The notes: generated from the letters alone by a model not told the origin. Numbered from the stretch's first letter, positions 1 to 7,674 are shown. The stretch: 64,000 nucleotides of DNA from Proteiniphilum sp. X52 (GCF_003712195.1 NZ_RDSD01000009.1:1-64000); one strand, 5' to 3'. Made by a program: numbers and translations.

Positions 1-110
1 CCGCCGCCAATCAGACAGGTTTCTTTCTTGTCATAGCAACCCGGTTTTGCAAGAAACAAGCGCCCATATATCGATAAAACACCGGTTACTCCGTCAATCG
101 CGCGACTCAA
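1..110 (-). pseudogene. Truncated GG-leader protein, first array copy (runs off window)
   Basis: This is the first copy, cut by the window edge, of the remnant seen again 1105 bp further on. On the minus strand an ATG at position 34 opens a reading frame MTRKK and then P, V and a stop. The start is that of the intact leader at 4227, but the leader core is deleted and the frame shifted. The GGG-containing frame instead stays open from a TTG at 110 to the window start. It follows the lipoprotein gene at 107-757. Decay is inferred from comparison with the intact gene at 3079-4227; the missing part cannot be seen. Confidence 0.6.
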
Positions 111-757
111 TCGATTTCCGGAAACCAGTTCGAGGGAATGAGCTTCTTGTCATTGGCAATATGGTCGCGTATGACGGTGTCTATCACATACGGGTCGAAC
201 TGCACGACGTTGCTCAAGTTCGGGTTATATGAAATATCTATGTATTGGATATTCCCATGACTAAAATTGATATACGTGATATCATTGTGCGAAACAATGA
301 TCTTTCGCAAGGAGAACCCGATGTCTATCCCGGTCAGCCGGTTGTGGGACAAATCGATCTCCCTGATTGTGGCTTTGTCGTATAATTTTCTTCTTTCCCT
401 TTCGGGCAACTGCCATTGAGGATCGATTCTAAATTCGAAAATCTTGTGGAATGAATTGTACGACAGATTGAGCGTTACGATTTCTCTCGGCAGGTAATCC
501 ACAATCACGGTGTCCAACCGGTTATTGGACAAGTCCAATGACTTAATGGTAAAGTCCGAAAGGTCTGGGAAATCGGAAATGGAGTCGTACGACAAATCGA
601 AGTAATCGATCACCGAATCACACGGCAACTGCATCAGCCGCTCCAACTTGCTTTGTTTCTCCGCTGCAACGGTATGCTCCCCCGTCTGTTTTTGGGAAGT
701 GCCGCCCGTGCAGGAAAAGAGCGGCAGGAGCATTAAGAAAATGTATATCCTGTTCAT
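107..757 (-). CDS. LRR-like lipoprotein (copy A)
   Basis: A 216-residue predicted lipoprotein. The N-terminus is a short signal peptide ending in a lipobox (LFSC, Cys about residue 16), so it should be lipid-anchored in a membrane, probably the outer membrane. The body carries about five irregular leucine-rich repeats of roughly 20 residues with cores such as LDLSNN, LNLSYN, IDLSHN and IDISYN, a fold used for protein binding. No catalytic motif is visible. It starts 14 nt after the stop of the truncated GG-leader protein, as its paralogues do, which suggests translational coupling and a functional pair. It is almost identical to 1212-1862. A role as partner or immunity protein for the exported neighbour is inference only. 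Confidence 0.85.
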   Translation of the reverse strand: MNRIYIFLMLLPLFSCTGGTSQKQTGEHTVAAEKQSKLERLMQLPCDSVIDYFDLSYDSISDFPDLSDFTIKSLDLSNNRLDTVIVDYLPREIVTLNLSYNSFHKIFEFRIDPQWQLPERERRKLYDKATIREIDLSHNRLTGIDIGFSLRKIIVSHNDITYINFSHGNIQYIDISYNPNLSNVVQFDPYVIDTVIRDHIANDKKLIPSNWFPEID

Positions 758-771
758 AACCTATAAATTTT

Positions 772-1139
772 TCAGTTTTGATGATCCCGGCGGTACTCCT
801 CCAACGCGGCATCGATTATGCCATGATTGTACCTTCTCATATAGTCGTGAAGCCGGTCGTTCCTTGTCTCCGTGGGAGAGTCAACCCAGGTTCCCGTCTG
901 ATCCTGCGTGAAGAAAATCGAAACAAACTCATCGCTGTAACCTTTATTTTTTAGATATTCGACAGCCTTTTCTCTTTTATTATTCGCGTAACGCATCGCG
1001 TCCTGATACCTGCCCCATCCATCAACGTAACCTCCGTCCCACGTTCCGTCGGCAACCATCTGGTCATACTCCTCTACCGTGTATGGGTCTTTCCGGGTCC
1101 CGTTGCCGCCGCCAATCAGACAGGTTTCTTTCTTGTCAT
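772..1139 (-). pseudogene. GG-leader peptidase-like protein, leader and catalytic domain deleted
   Basis: The open frame (from a TTG at 1215) contains LIGGGNG, then PYTVEEYDQMVADGTW and GGYVDGWG as in the intact protein at 3079-4227. It then jumps straight to RYQDAMRYAN and the conserved C-terminal tail ending ALEEYRRD. The Gly-rich linker and the HExxH domain are therefore missing. The ancestral ATG (1139) still reads MTRKK but hits a stop after two more codons. The leader core has been lost, apparently between two short GAAAC repeats, and the frame is shifted. I call it a pseudogene. A short protein from the TTG cannot be excluded, but it would lack a proper leader start. Confidence 0.7.
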
Positions 1140-1211
1140 AGCAACCCGGTTTTGCAAGAAACAAGCGCCCATATATCGATAAAACACCGGTTACTCCGTC
1201 AATCGTGCGAC

Positions 1212-1862
1212 TCAATCGATTTCCGGGAACCAGTTCGAGGGAATGAGCTTCTTGTCATTGGCAATATGGTCGCGTATGACGGTGTCTATCACATACGGGT
1301 CGAACTGCACGACGTTGCTCAAGTTCGGGTTATATGAAATATCTATGTATTGGATATTTCCATGACTAAAATTGATATACGTGATATCATTGTGCGAAAC
1401 AATGATCTTTCGCAAGGAGAACCCGATGTCTATCCCGGTCAGCCGGTTGTGGGACAAATCGATCTCCCTGATTGTGGCTTTGTCGTATAATTTTCTTCTT
1501 TCCCTTTCGGTCAACTGCCATTGGGGATCAATATCAAATTCGAAAATCTTGTGGAATGAATTGTACGACAGATTGAGCGTTACGATTTCTCTCGGCAGGT
1601 AATCCACAATCACGGTGTCCAACCGGTTATTGGACAAGTCCAATGATTTAATGGCATAGTCCGAAAGGTCTGGGAAATCGGAAATGGAGTCGTACGACAA
1701 ATCGAAGTAATCGATCACCGAATCACGCGGCAACTGCATCAGCCGCTCCAACTTGCTTTGTTTCTCCGCTGCAACGGTATGCTCCCCCGTCTGTTTTTGG
1801 GAAGTGCCGCCCGTGCAGGAAAAGAGCGGCAGGAGCATTAAGCAAATGTATATCCTGTTCAT
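1212..1862 (-). CDS. LRR-like lipoprotein (copy B)
   Basis: A 216-residue lipoprotein, nearly identical to the one at 107-757. The visible differences are few, for example IYIC for IYIF near the N-terminus, R for C in LMQLPRDS, and EFDIDPQ for EFRIDPQ. The lipobox LFSC is intact, and the LxLSxN repeats fill residues of about 65-190. It begins 14 nt after the stop of the chimeric tail gene (1877-2414), and its stop overlaps the TTG frame of the next remnant. Both duplicate copies keep an open frame while the neighbouring peptidase-like genes have decayed. That suggests selection on the lipoprotein, or a very recent duplication. Confidence 0.85.
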   Translation of the reverse strand: MNRIYICLMLLPLFSCTGGTSQKQTGEHTVAAEKQSKLERLMQLPRDSVIDYFDLSYDSISDFPDLSDYAIKSLDLSNNRLDTVIVDYLPREIVTLNLSYNSFHKIFEFDIDPQWQLTERERRKLYDKATIREIDLSHNRLTGIDIGFSLRKIIVSHNDITYINFSHGNIQYIDISYNPNLSNVVQFDPYVIDTVIRDHIANDKKLIPSNWFPEID

Positions 1863-1876
1863 AACCTATAAATTTT

Positions 1877-2414
1877 TCAGTTTTGATGATCACGGCGGTA
1901 CTCCTCCAACGCGGCATCGATTATGCCATGATTGTACCTTCTCATATAGTCGTGAAGCCGGTCGTTCCTTGTCTCCGTGGGAGAGTCAACCCAAGTTCCC
2001 GTCTGATCCTGCGTGAAGAAAATCGAGACAAACTCATCGCTGTAACCACCTTCTTTCAAAAAGTGAGTCCACTTTAAAACGTTTTCTTTCAAAATCCTGT
2101 TCATTTTTTCTCTCCACACATCCCAATTCAGTCGTGTTTCAAACTCCTGACGCAACGCAGTCCTCAATTTCATGTAACGCTCTTTGTCGCCGAATACCGA
2201 TCGTATCTTCTCCAACCTTTCGCCGATGCGGCGGGAGGCATTGAAAAGCCGTTCTTTCCCTCTCGTACCGGATGACTTACGCCACCGACGTAGGCGGCGA
2301 TACTCGGTACGCCATAGGCTGATGTTTTCCCTTGCAGGAAATCAAGACCAAAAAAATTAGTAAAACAAAAGCCCTAATTATATTCGTAATTCTATTAATT
2401 CCAGTTGTTTTCAT
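1877..2414 (-). pseudogene. Broken lipoprotein start joined to a GG-peptidase tail
   Basis: On the minus strand an ATG at 2414 opens a 45-residue frame with a clear lipoprotein signal (hydrophobic core, then LVLISC) that stops at 2277. A second frame overlaps it, open from about 2341 to 1877. It reads a basic helical stretch (ENISLWRTEYRRLRR onward) and then the same tail as the truncated copies, GGYSDEFVSIFF to ALEEYRRDHQN. A frameshift between the two would give one lipoprotein ending in the peptidase-type tail. The simplest reading is a broken gene. An alternative is a short protein from the TTG at 2215 (112 residues). The tail is identical to that of 772-1139 because it lies in the duplicated unit. 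Confidence 0.5.
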
Positions 2415-2424
2415 GATGATGTTT

Positions 2425-3066
2425 TCAATTTACCGAATCACTTATGATAATATAATCTACATGTTCAGGACCAATACTGCCAATATATATTAATTTTCTA
2501 TTATTGGCTATATTGTTATGAATTACCGTATCTATTTTGTAAGGATCAAAGCCTACCACATTACTCAGATTCGGATTATAAGAGACATCTACATACTCTA
2601 TGTTTTTATGGCTAAAAGATATGGATGTCAGCTCATTGTGTGACGCATTAATTTTTCGGATAGGTACACCTATGCTAACGGATGAGATCCGATTGTGAGA
2701 AGCATCTATCTCTTTTAAGTTATTGGACGGTGGTTTTATTTCAAGAATATAAAAGTTCCTGAGCAGGTTGTTTGATAGATTTAGCTTTTCGATACCTTTT
2801 GGTAAGAAATCCACGATAAATGTATCTATTTCATTATGTGACAAATCCAATGATTTAATGGTATAGACCGAAAGATCGGGGAACTCCCGGATACTATCGT
2901 TCGACAAATCGTAAAAATCAATTACCGTGTCAACGGGAAAGGTTAGAAGAAGTTCCAACTTGCCCGGTTCTTTCCCCGATTCCGTTTGTTGCTCGCTGAT
3001 TTTCCTGTTTTCCCTGCAGGAAATCAAAACAGCGATAGAAATTAATACAAAATATGTTTTTTTCAT
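2425..3066 (-). CDS. LRR-like lipoprotein paired with the intact peptidase
   Basis: A 213-residue lipoprotein: signal peptide MKKTYFVLISIAVLISC with the lipobox Cys at about residue 17, then a polar linker and five or six LRR-like repeats (LDLSHN, LNLSNN, IDASHN, INASHN, VDVSYN). It is a diverged paralogue of the copies at 107-757 and 1212-1862, sharing the order of repeats and the motif NPNLSNVVxFDPYxIDTVI. It starts 12 nt after the stop of the intact GG-leader metallopeptidase and is presumably co-translated. The pairing of this lipoprotein type with the peptidase tail in every copy argues that the two act together. Whether it binds, anchors or neutralises the peptidase is not shown by sequence. 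Confidence 0.85.
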   Translation of the reverse strand: MKKTYFVLISIAVLISCRENRKISEQQTESGKEPGKLELLLTFPVDTVIDFYDLSNDSIREFPDLSVYTIKSLDLSHNEIDTFIVDFLPKGIEKLNLSNNLLRNFYILEIKPPSNNLKEIDASHNRISSVSIGVPIRKINASHNELTSISFSHKNIEYVDVSYNPNLSNVVGFDPYKIDTVIHNNIANNRKLIYIGSIGPEHVDYIIISDSVN

Positions 3067-3078
3067 GAGTCAATCCAT

Positions 3079-4227
3079 TTAATATCCATAATAATCTCTT
3101 CTGTATTCTTCCAACGCGGCGTCTATTATTGGACGATTATATTTTTCCATATACTCGTGCATGTTGCTAACAATAGCATCGGCAATTTCATGCTCCCAAA
3201 TACCTTTCTCATTCTTTTCAAAGAAAATATCAACAAATTCTTCACTGTATCCTTGGGATATCAAATCTGCCGCTGCGATATGGGGCCAACCATTGGCATT
3301 TCTTAATGCCTCCTGATATCTTGCATAGTGGTTTGCATGTTGCGCCTCGTGTGCGAGTGTTATCAGCAACTTTTCCTCCATATTGCGCGCCTTTGAAAAA
3401 TCATAGCCCATATTGTCGAGACCATTGTGGGGATTGTTCCATCCGGCACTGTCGATAAAAATTGCATTAAAGTCGATATGATATGATTCGGGTGAGGGAT
3501 AAGATGTCAAGGCCAGTGTTACTGCATTGCCCTGTGCCTGGAGATTCCTCACGCCAAAAGTCATGTGCACGATGCCCTTGTCGAAATAAGCGAGTAAGTT
3601 TTTTATCACGGAGTTGGTTTCCAGGATTCTTGTCAGTTGCGAGTTAAAGGCGCTGTGTCCTGTGGTGTTAAGGGTGAAATGGTTTGAGTTGGAGATATCC
3701 ACCCCGTCTTTAAGGGGATCGATCCCGCCGCCATACCATCCTCCTCCGCCTCCTCCGCCTCCTCCGCCTCCTCCGCCGTAGCCCGGAGGCATTTGTCCAA
3801 ATATGTCTCCGCTCACTCCATACCCCCACCAATAACCGGAGTCTCCTGACGAACCGGAATCCCCTCCGGTAAAGTCATTCCAAAATCCCGAATCAATTCC
3901 TCCCCATTCGTTGGTATTGCCATCACCGGAGGAACTTCCAAAATTATCATTCGATCCGTTGTTCTCATTTCCGGAATCACTGCCTCCGCATGAACCTCCA
4001 CAACTTCCCGTGACAACCACATCTTTGAATGTGTATCCCCATCCGTCAACATAACCGCCATTCCATGTTCCGTCGGCAACCATCTGGTCAAACTCCGCAA
4101 CGGTATAAGGATTGGAAGCACTTCCGTCTCCTCCCCCGATAAAACCATGCTGAACAGTTTCACTCAGCACCGGCATTCTTTCTGCCAATTCGTTCAAACT
4201 CAATTTTGTCAGTTTCTTTCTTGTCAT
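3079..4227 (-). CDS. GG-leader protein with Gly-rich linker and HExxH metallopeptidase domain
   Basis: A 382-residue protein with three parts. Residues 1-33 form a leader (MTRKKLTKLSLNELAERM, ending in GGG at 31-33) of the type on Bacteroidales natural-product precursors, cleaved after the double Gly by peptidase-containing ABC exporters. Residues 34-70 carry PYTVAEFDQMV and GGYVDGWGY. Residues 75-165 are a low-complexity Gly/Ser/Asn/Asp linker with a run of 13 Gly at 151-163. Residues 175-382 hold HEAQH at 293-297, the HExxH zinc signature with E294 as general base. An acidic pair at 345/347 (WEHE) may provide the third ligand. I infer an exported zinc peptidase, perhaps a toxin or effector, rather than a small peptide product. 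No exporter gene is in the window. It sits in a minus-strand operon with two glycosyltransferases, a LanC-like protein and an LRR lipoprotein. Confidence 0.75.
   Translation of the reverse strand: MTRKKLTKLSLNELAERMPVLSETVQHGFIGGGDGSASNPYTVAEFDQMVADGTWNGGYVDGWGYTFKDVVVTGSCGGSCGGSDSGNENNGSNDNFGSSSGDGNTNEWGGIDSGFWNDFTGGDSGSSGDSGYWWGYGVSGDIFGQMPPGYGGGGGGGGGGGGGWYGGGIDPLKDGVDISNSNHFTLNTTGHSAFNSQLTRILETNSVIKNLLAYFDKGIVHMTFGVRNLQAQGNAVTLALTSYPSPESYHIDFNAIFIDSAGWNNPHNGLDNMGYDFSKARNMEEKLLITLAHEAQHANHYARYQEALRNANGWPHIAAADLISQGYSEEFVDIFFEKNEKGIWEHEIADAIVSNMHEYMEKYNRPIIDAALEEYRRDYYGY
3741..3777 (-). repeat. CTCCTCCGC-type 9-bp microsatellite coding for poly-Gly
   Basis: About four tandem copies of a 9-bp unit (CTCCTCCGC on the plus strand) encode the Gly run at residues 151-163 of the metallopeptidase. 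As the unit is a multiple of three, slippage would change linker length without breaking the frame. Confidence 0.85.
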
Positions 4228-4260
4228 AACAATTAAATTAAAAAAATAAATAGTTATAGA

Positions 4261-5127
4261 TCAGACTAACAAGAGTCTGTTTTTATTTGAATAAAACACT
4301 TTTTGAAACAGATCCGACACTCCTCTGACAGGAATCATTCCTTTTTCCCGAAGTTTTTCCACTGCTTCAAACATAGACATCAATTCAGGAAGGTCTTTTT
4401 TGTTTTTTTCAATCAGGTACAACAAAACCTCACGCACTATTTTTTCCGAAGTTTTCACCTGTTCTTCCCCTTTTCGGTTCGTTATTTGGTTTTCTGAAAT
4501 CCGACAATAGAGCAACGGTTGGGATTCCACATAAAACGTTCCGCCCTTCTTGGCGATTTCCGTCCACAGTTTGTAGTCTTCGGCATAAGCATAGTTTTCA
4601 TAGCTCAACTGATTTTCCTTCAAAAAGTCTTTTCGTATCATCGCAGTAGGATGACACATAAAATTCCCTTTTAGAAATTGTAACAGCGGATACTCTACCA
4701 ATCCGCTTATATTTCCGGATATCCCCCGTGGAAGTGCGCCTTTTCCAGTATGCTGCATCCATGTGCCGCAGACCGTGATGCCCGGTTCGGCTTCCATTAA
4801 GGCAAACTGAATTTTCAGTCTGTCAGGGTGCATGATGTCATCGGCATCCATACAGGCTATGTATCTGCCTCGCGCCGCATCCATCCCAAGGTTGAGCGAT
4901 GCTGTAAAATCGTGCTTATTCTCCAATAAAACCATTCGCTTATCATCGTAGGCGCGAATAATGTCGCGTGTGCCATCCGTAGAACCATCATCCACTACAA
5001 TGCACTCAAAATCGGGGAATGATTGGCAATTCACACTGTCTATTGCTTCCCTGATATACATTTCCGCATTGTAAGCCGGCATTACGATGGAGATAGCAGG
5101 TGTTTGTTTATCTTTATCTGTTGTCAT
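4261..5127 (-). CDS. Family 2 glycosyltransferase
   Basis: A 288-residue GT-A fold glycosyltransferase. The N-terminus reads ISIVMPAYNAE, followed by the nucleotide-binding VVDDGSTDGT at about 40-50 and the DxD-type MDADD at about 93-97, which binds metal and the sugar nucleotide. The rest fits a soluble cytoplasmic enzyme with no membrane segment. It lies between the GT4-type gene (13 nt gap) and the GG-leader metallopeptidase (33 nt gap) in one minus-strand operon, so a role in glycosylating the exported protein is plausible. Acceptor and donor cannot be read from sequence. Confidence 0.9.
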   Translation of the reverse strand: MTTDKDKQTPAISIVMPAYNAEMYIREAIDSVNCQSFPDFECIVVDDGSTDGTRDIIRAYDDKRMVLLENKHDFTASLNLGMDAARGRYIACMDADDIMHPDRLKIQFALMEAEPGITVCGTWMQHTGKGALPRGISGNISGLVEYPLLQFLKGNFMCHPTAMIRKDFLKENQLSYENYAYAEDYKLWTEIAKKGGTFYVESQPLLYCRISENQITNRKGEEQVKTSEKIVREVLLYLIEKNKKDLPELMSMFEAVEKLREKGMIPVRGVSDLFQKVFYSNKNRLLLV

Positions 5128-5140
5128 TTTCTCATTTATA

Positions 5141-6397
5141 TTATTGGCTCAACTCTCTGTACACTTCCAGGGTTCTGTTTATCATCAGTTCGAGATTTAA
5201 CTTCTGCTCATACAGTTGCCGTGCATTTTCACTCAGCATTTTTCTCAATTTCTCACTGTTTATTAAACGGATCAGTTGGGCAGCCATCATTTCTACATCT
5301 ACAGAAAGTCCAAAAACGGGAGAGAATCTGGTTTTTACTTTTAAGGCATTCACTCCATCGGTGAAAATTTCGTCCAAACCATCCACCGCCGTTGTTATAA
5401 TCGGCATACCGAACATGGCCATTTCTATTGCCACATAGCTTGCCTGCTCTTGCAGTGAGGCAATTATTCCTATATCACACGCTGAATACAGTTCTTTTAA
5501 TTCGTCAAAAGGAATCCGCCCTTTTACATCAACTTCCAAATCTGGAAAATCCTGCTTCAGTTGATTTCGAAATTGCGGATTGCAGGTTCCCGCAATTGTC
5601 AGCGAAACATTGTAGCCTTGTTGCCGTACCAGACGTAAGGCCTTAAGAATATACACAACCCCTTTACTCTCGCTTACTACGCCCACATAGAGACAGTGAA
5701 ATTTATCATTTTTTGTTTTCTTTCCTTGATTTTCTATGTGTAAAGCTAAATCATTTATACCGTTGGGTATCACTCGGATATTGTGGGAATAGCGGTGTAT
5801 GCATTTTTTTAGGAAGTCCACGGCACAGTTGGTTACGCACAGCAACGCATCGGGTGCGGCGTAAGATTGCAGTTCACAATTGTTGGTTGCATAAATCCCG
5901 GGGTTGGGCTTTTTGGCATTCTCCGCATTGCCGTAAGTTAATTGATAGAGTTTGTTGAAACGCTTCTTATCGCTGTTGTACAGTCCTTTCCAAGGGATAC
6001 AATGCAAGTGAGTGATTATTTTACAGTTGATTTGTTCCCGAATATATACCGCCAAATCTATTAAGTTAAGCGTATGCAGGTGGATGATGCGTTTTTCTTT
6101 TCCATCAAAAAGATGTTTGGTAAGTCTATAGACCTGTCTATTGTATTTTCGTATCCAGAAGCGTTCGGCTATGATGGTGTTATACTGCTGCGGCATCGGG
6201 ATGCTGAATTTCACGTAATGGTCAATCGTTTCTTCTTTCGGGAAAAGTAGCGTGTCATCATTTCGCAGGTGTATCCAATGCACTTGTATGTCCGCAACAT
6301 CCTGAAGTCCGCTGATCAGCGTGCTTACGTACCTGTCCACGCCGGAAGTGTTGGTGGCGTGGGACATGTCGATGAGATAGAGGTTGATGAGAGACAT
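5141..6397 (-). CDS. Family 4-type glycosyltransferase of a GG-peptide cluster
   Basis: A 418-residue GT-B fold enzyme. The N-terminal half opens with INLYLIDMSHATNTSGVDRY, as in glycosyltransferases I recall from Bacteroidales natural-product clusters (the TIGR04157-like group, recalled, not searched). The C-terminal half has the family 4 features: RVIPNGIN at about 210, CLYVGVVSESKG at about 235, and the donor-site acidic region SLQEQASYVAIEMAMFGMPI around 310-330. It is 4 nt from the LanC-like gene and 13 nt from the GT2 gene. It probably modifies the exported GG-leader product or another surface protein. The family is clear; substrates are unknown. Confidence 0.85.
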   Translation of the reverse strand: MSLINLYLIDMSHATNTSGVDRYVSTLISGLQDVADIQVHWIHLRNDDTLLFPKEETIDHYVKFSIPMPQQYNTIIAERFWIRKYNRQVYRLTKHLFDGKEKRIIHLHTLNLIDLAVYIREQINCKIITHLHCIPWKGLYNSDKKRFNKLYQLTYGNAENAKKPNPGIYATNNCELQSYAAPDALLCVTNCAVDFLKKCIHRYSHNIRVIPNGINDLALHIENQGKKTKNDKFHCLYVGVVSESKGVVYILKALRLVRQQGYNVSLTIAGTCNPQFRNQLKQDFPDLEVDVKGRIPFDELKELYSACDIGIIASLQEQASYVAIEMAMFGMPIITTAVDGLDEIFTDGVNALKVKTRFSPVFGLSVDVEMMAAQLIRLINSEKLRKMLSENARQLYEQKLNLELMINRTLEVYRELSQ

Positions 6398-6401
6398 GAT
6401 C

Positions 6402-7352
6402 TTAAAATAAAACAGTTTTCTTGTGTGTCAAATAAATCAACAGCCTGCTCACTCCTTGTTCATACCCGGCTTTAAAAACTCCGGGCGGCATAAGCTTTAA
6501 AATCGTTTTCTCTATTTCGTTTTCTTCTCCCATCAAAAGCAAGCTTAAATGCTTGTCATTTCCCAATAATTGAGATAGTTCAATGCGGTCTTTTAAACTT
6601 GCATTTTTCACATCATCTAAAGCCGAAAATCGTTTGTTATCATTGATTATATCGTTGTATTTTCCTGTTTTGTCTAATTTTTCCAAATAATACGCAACCC
6701 TGCGGGAACTCTTCACTCGCCCGCTTCTATACAAATCGGCATAATCATCTAAAACCACCCGCGAATAATTTACATATCCGCACTCGTAAACTACTTTTAG
6801 ATATTTCTCAAACTTTAATAAAACCGTAGTTTTGCTGTTGATGTAATGTATATCTTTGAAATCAAGAAACTGAATGGCCAAATAGAGTTCATTTGCCTCG
6901 AAAATGCTTTTCATTGCTTCATCTATCCGTTTATCGACAGGATTATGATATGATTCTACGGCAGCCAAAAAATAATTTAGCCGTATCGAATCCAGCAAGG
7001 TCTTAGGGTTTTCCTTTGCTTTTTCAAATCCGGACAGTATTTTTTCGTATTTCTCACCAAACAACTCATCAAAATCGGCATCGATGAAGTCGTTTTTTAT
7101 CAGATAAATCAACACATGGCCAATTCCGCTGAGCCCGTTTTCAAAGCCAATATCATCCGTTTTGCTTATCAGTGCTTCCTGCAACAGATCAAAAGCTTGG
7201 TCTTCTATATATTCGTCTTGCAGGTAGCGTGCAACTTCGAATAACGCCCAGGCAATTCCCGCCTTCCCGTTGTAAAGTCCGGAAGAGTTGATGGAGCAGG
7301 CATTGAGGAGGAGGTAGTCAACCAGTTTTCGTATGGTTACAACGTTGATCAT
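6402..7352 (-). CDS. LanC-like protein without an evident zinc site
   Basis: A 316-residue alpha-helical protein whose first third matches the LanC-like (lanthionine cyclase/GCL) toroid repeats: GLYNGKAGIAWALFE at about 25-40 and GFENGLSGIGHVLIYL at about 77-92. True LanC cyclases bind zinc with two Cys and a His. Here only isolated Cys residues occur (such as VYECGY), with no CH pair, so cyclase activity is doubtful. The end (GVFKAGYEQGVSRLLIYL) resembles a last degenerate repeat. It is the first gene of the operon, 4 nt upstream of the GT4-type gene. It may act as a scaffold for the leader protein or the glycosyltransferases. Confidence 0.7.
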   Translation of the reverse strand: MINVVTIRKLVDYLLLNACSINSSGLYNGKAGIAWALFEVARYLQDEYIEDQAFDLLQEALISKTDDIGFENGLSGIGHVLIYLIKNDFIDADFDELFGEKYEKILSGFEKAKENPKTLLDSIRLNYFLAAVESYHNPVDKRIDEAMKSIFEANELYLAIQFLDFKDIHYINSKTTVLLKFEKYLKVVYECGYVNYSRVVLDDYADLYRSGRVKSSRRVAYYLEKLDKTGKYNDIINDNKRFSALDDVKNASLKDRIELSQLLGNDKHLSLLLMGEENEIEKTILKLMPPGVFKAGYEQGVSRLLIYLTHKKTVLF

Positions 7353-7509
7353 TTTTTAACACCCGTATTTCTTGCAATTCCACATTTTCTTTGAAATCAT
7401 GCAACACCATGGTTCTTGGCGTAAAATAACTGTTCTCGGTATCTCTGATAGATTAAGAACAAAATATAGATGACATTTAGTCTCGAGAATACCCGGTTTA
7501 TTCCGGTTA

Positions 7510-7539
7510 CAAAGTTATAAAATAGTATAAATCGGCAAA
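7510..7539 (-). promoter_or_regulatory. Possible Bacteroidales promoter for the LanC-GT-peptidase operon
   Basis: On the minus strand a TTTG at 7536-7539 and TAACTTTG at 7510-7517 fit the Bacteroidales -33/-7 elements, but with an 18-nt spacer, slightly short. Transcription would start near 7503, leaving a leader of about 150 nt before the LanC-like gene. It is the only such match I found in this gap. Confidence 0.4.
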
Positions 7540-7597
7540 TTATTTCGATAGTTTTTTGTTATAAAAATACCCATGATACAGCATGTCGTTTGAGCAA

Positions 7598-7655
7598 GAG
7601 TAACCTCTGAAAAGGTATACCCCCATCCTTCTACATAAACACCGTTCCATGATAC
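7598..7655 (-). pseudogene. Remnant of another GG-leader precursor
   Basis: Read on the minus strand this stretch gives SWNGVYVEGWGYTFSEV, matching GTWNGGYVDGWGYTFKDV of the intact protein at 3079-4227 (residues 53-70). No leader or start lies upstream and no peptidase domain downstream. It is the only recognisable coding trace in the 322-bp gap between the export island and the rhamnosidase genes. It shows the family once extended further. Confidence 0.65.
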
Positions 7656-7674
7656 TAATAAGCGGAACTCTTTA

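Larger units (their letters stand above)
1..2047. repeat. Tandem duplication, period 1105 bp
   Basis: Positions 1-942 recur almost identically at 1106-2047. The unit holds one LRR-like lipoprotein gene, the tail of a GG-leader protein and a decayed leader. The two lipoprotein genes start exactly 1105 bp apart (757 and 1862) and their products differ at only a few residues. Similarity breaks off near 942/2047, inside the peptidase-tail gene, where the upstream parts differ completely. The left end lies outside the window, so more units may exist. Confidence 0.95.

Noticed and set aside
47-232. Plus-strand open frames in the lipoprotein array
   Set aside because: They mirror the minus-strand lipoprotein genes and repeat with the 1105-bp unit; no family features were seen.
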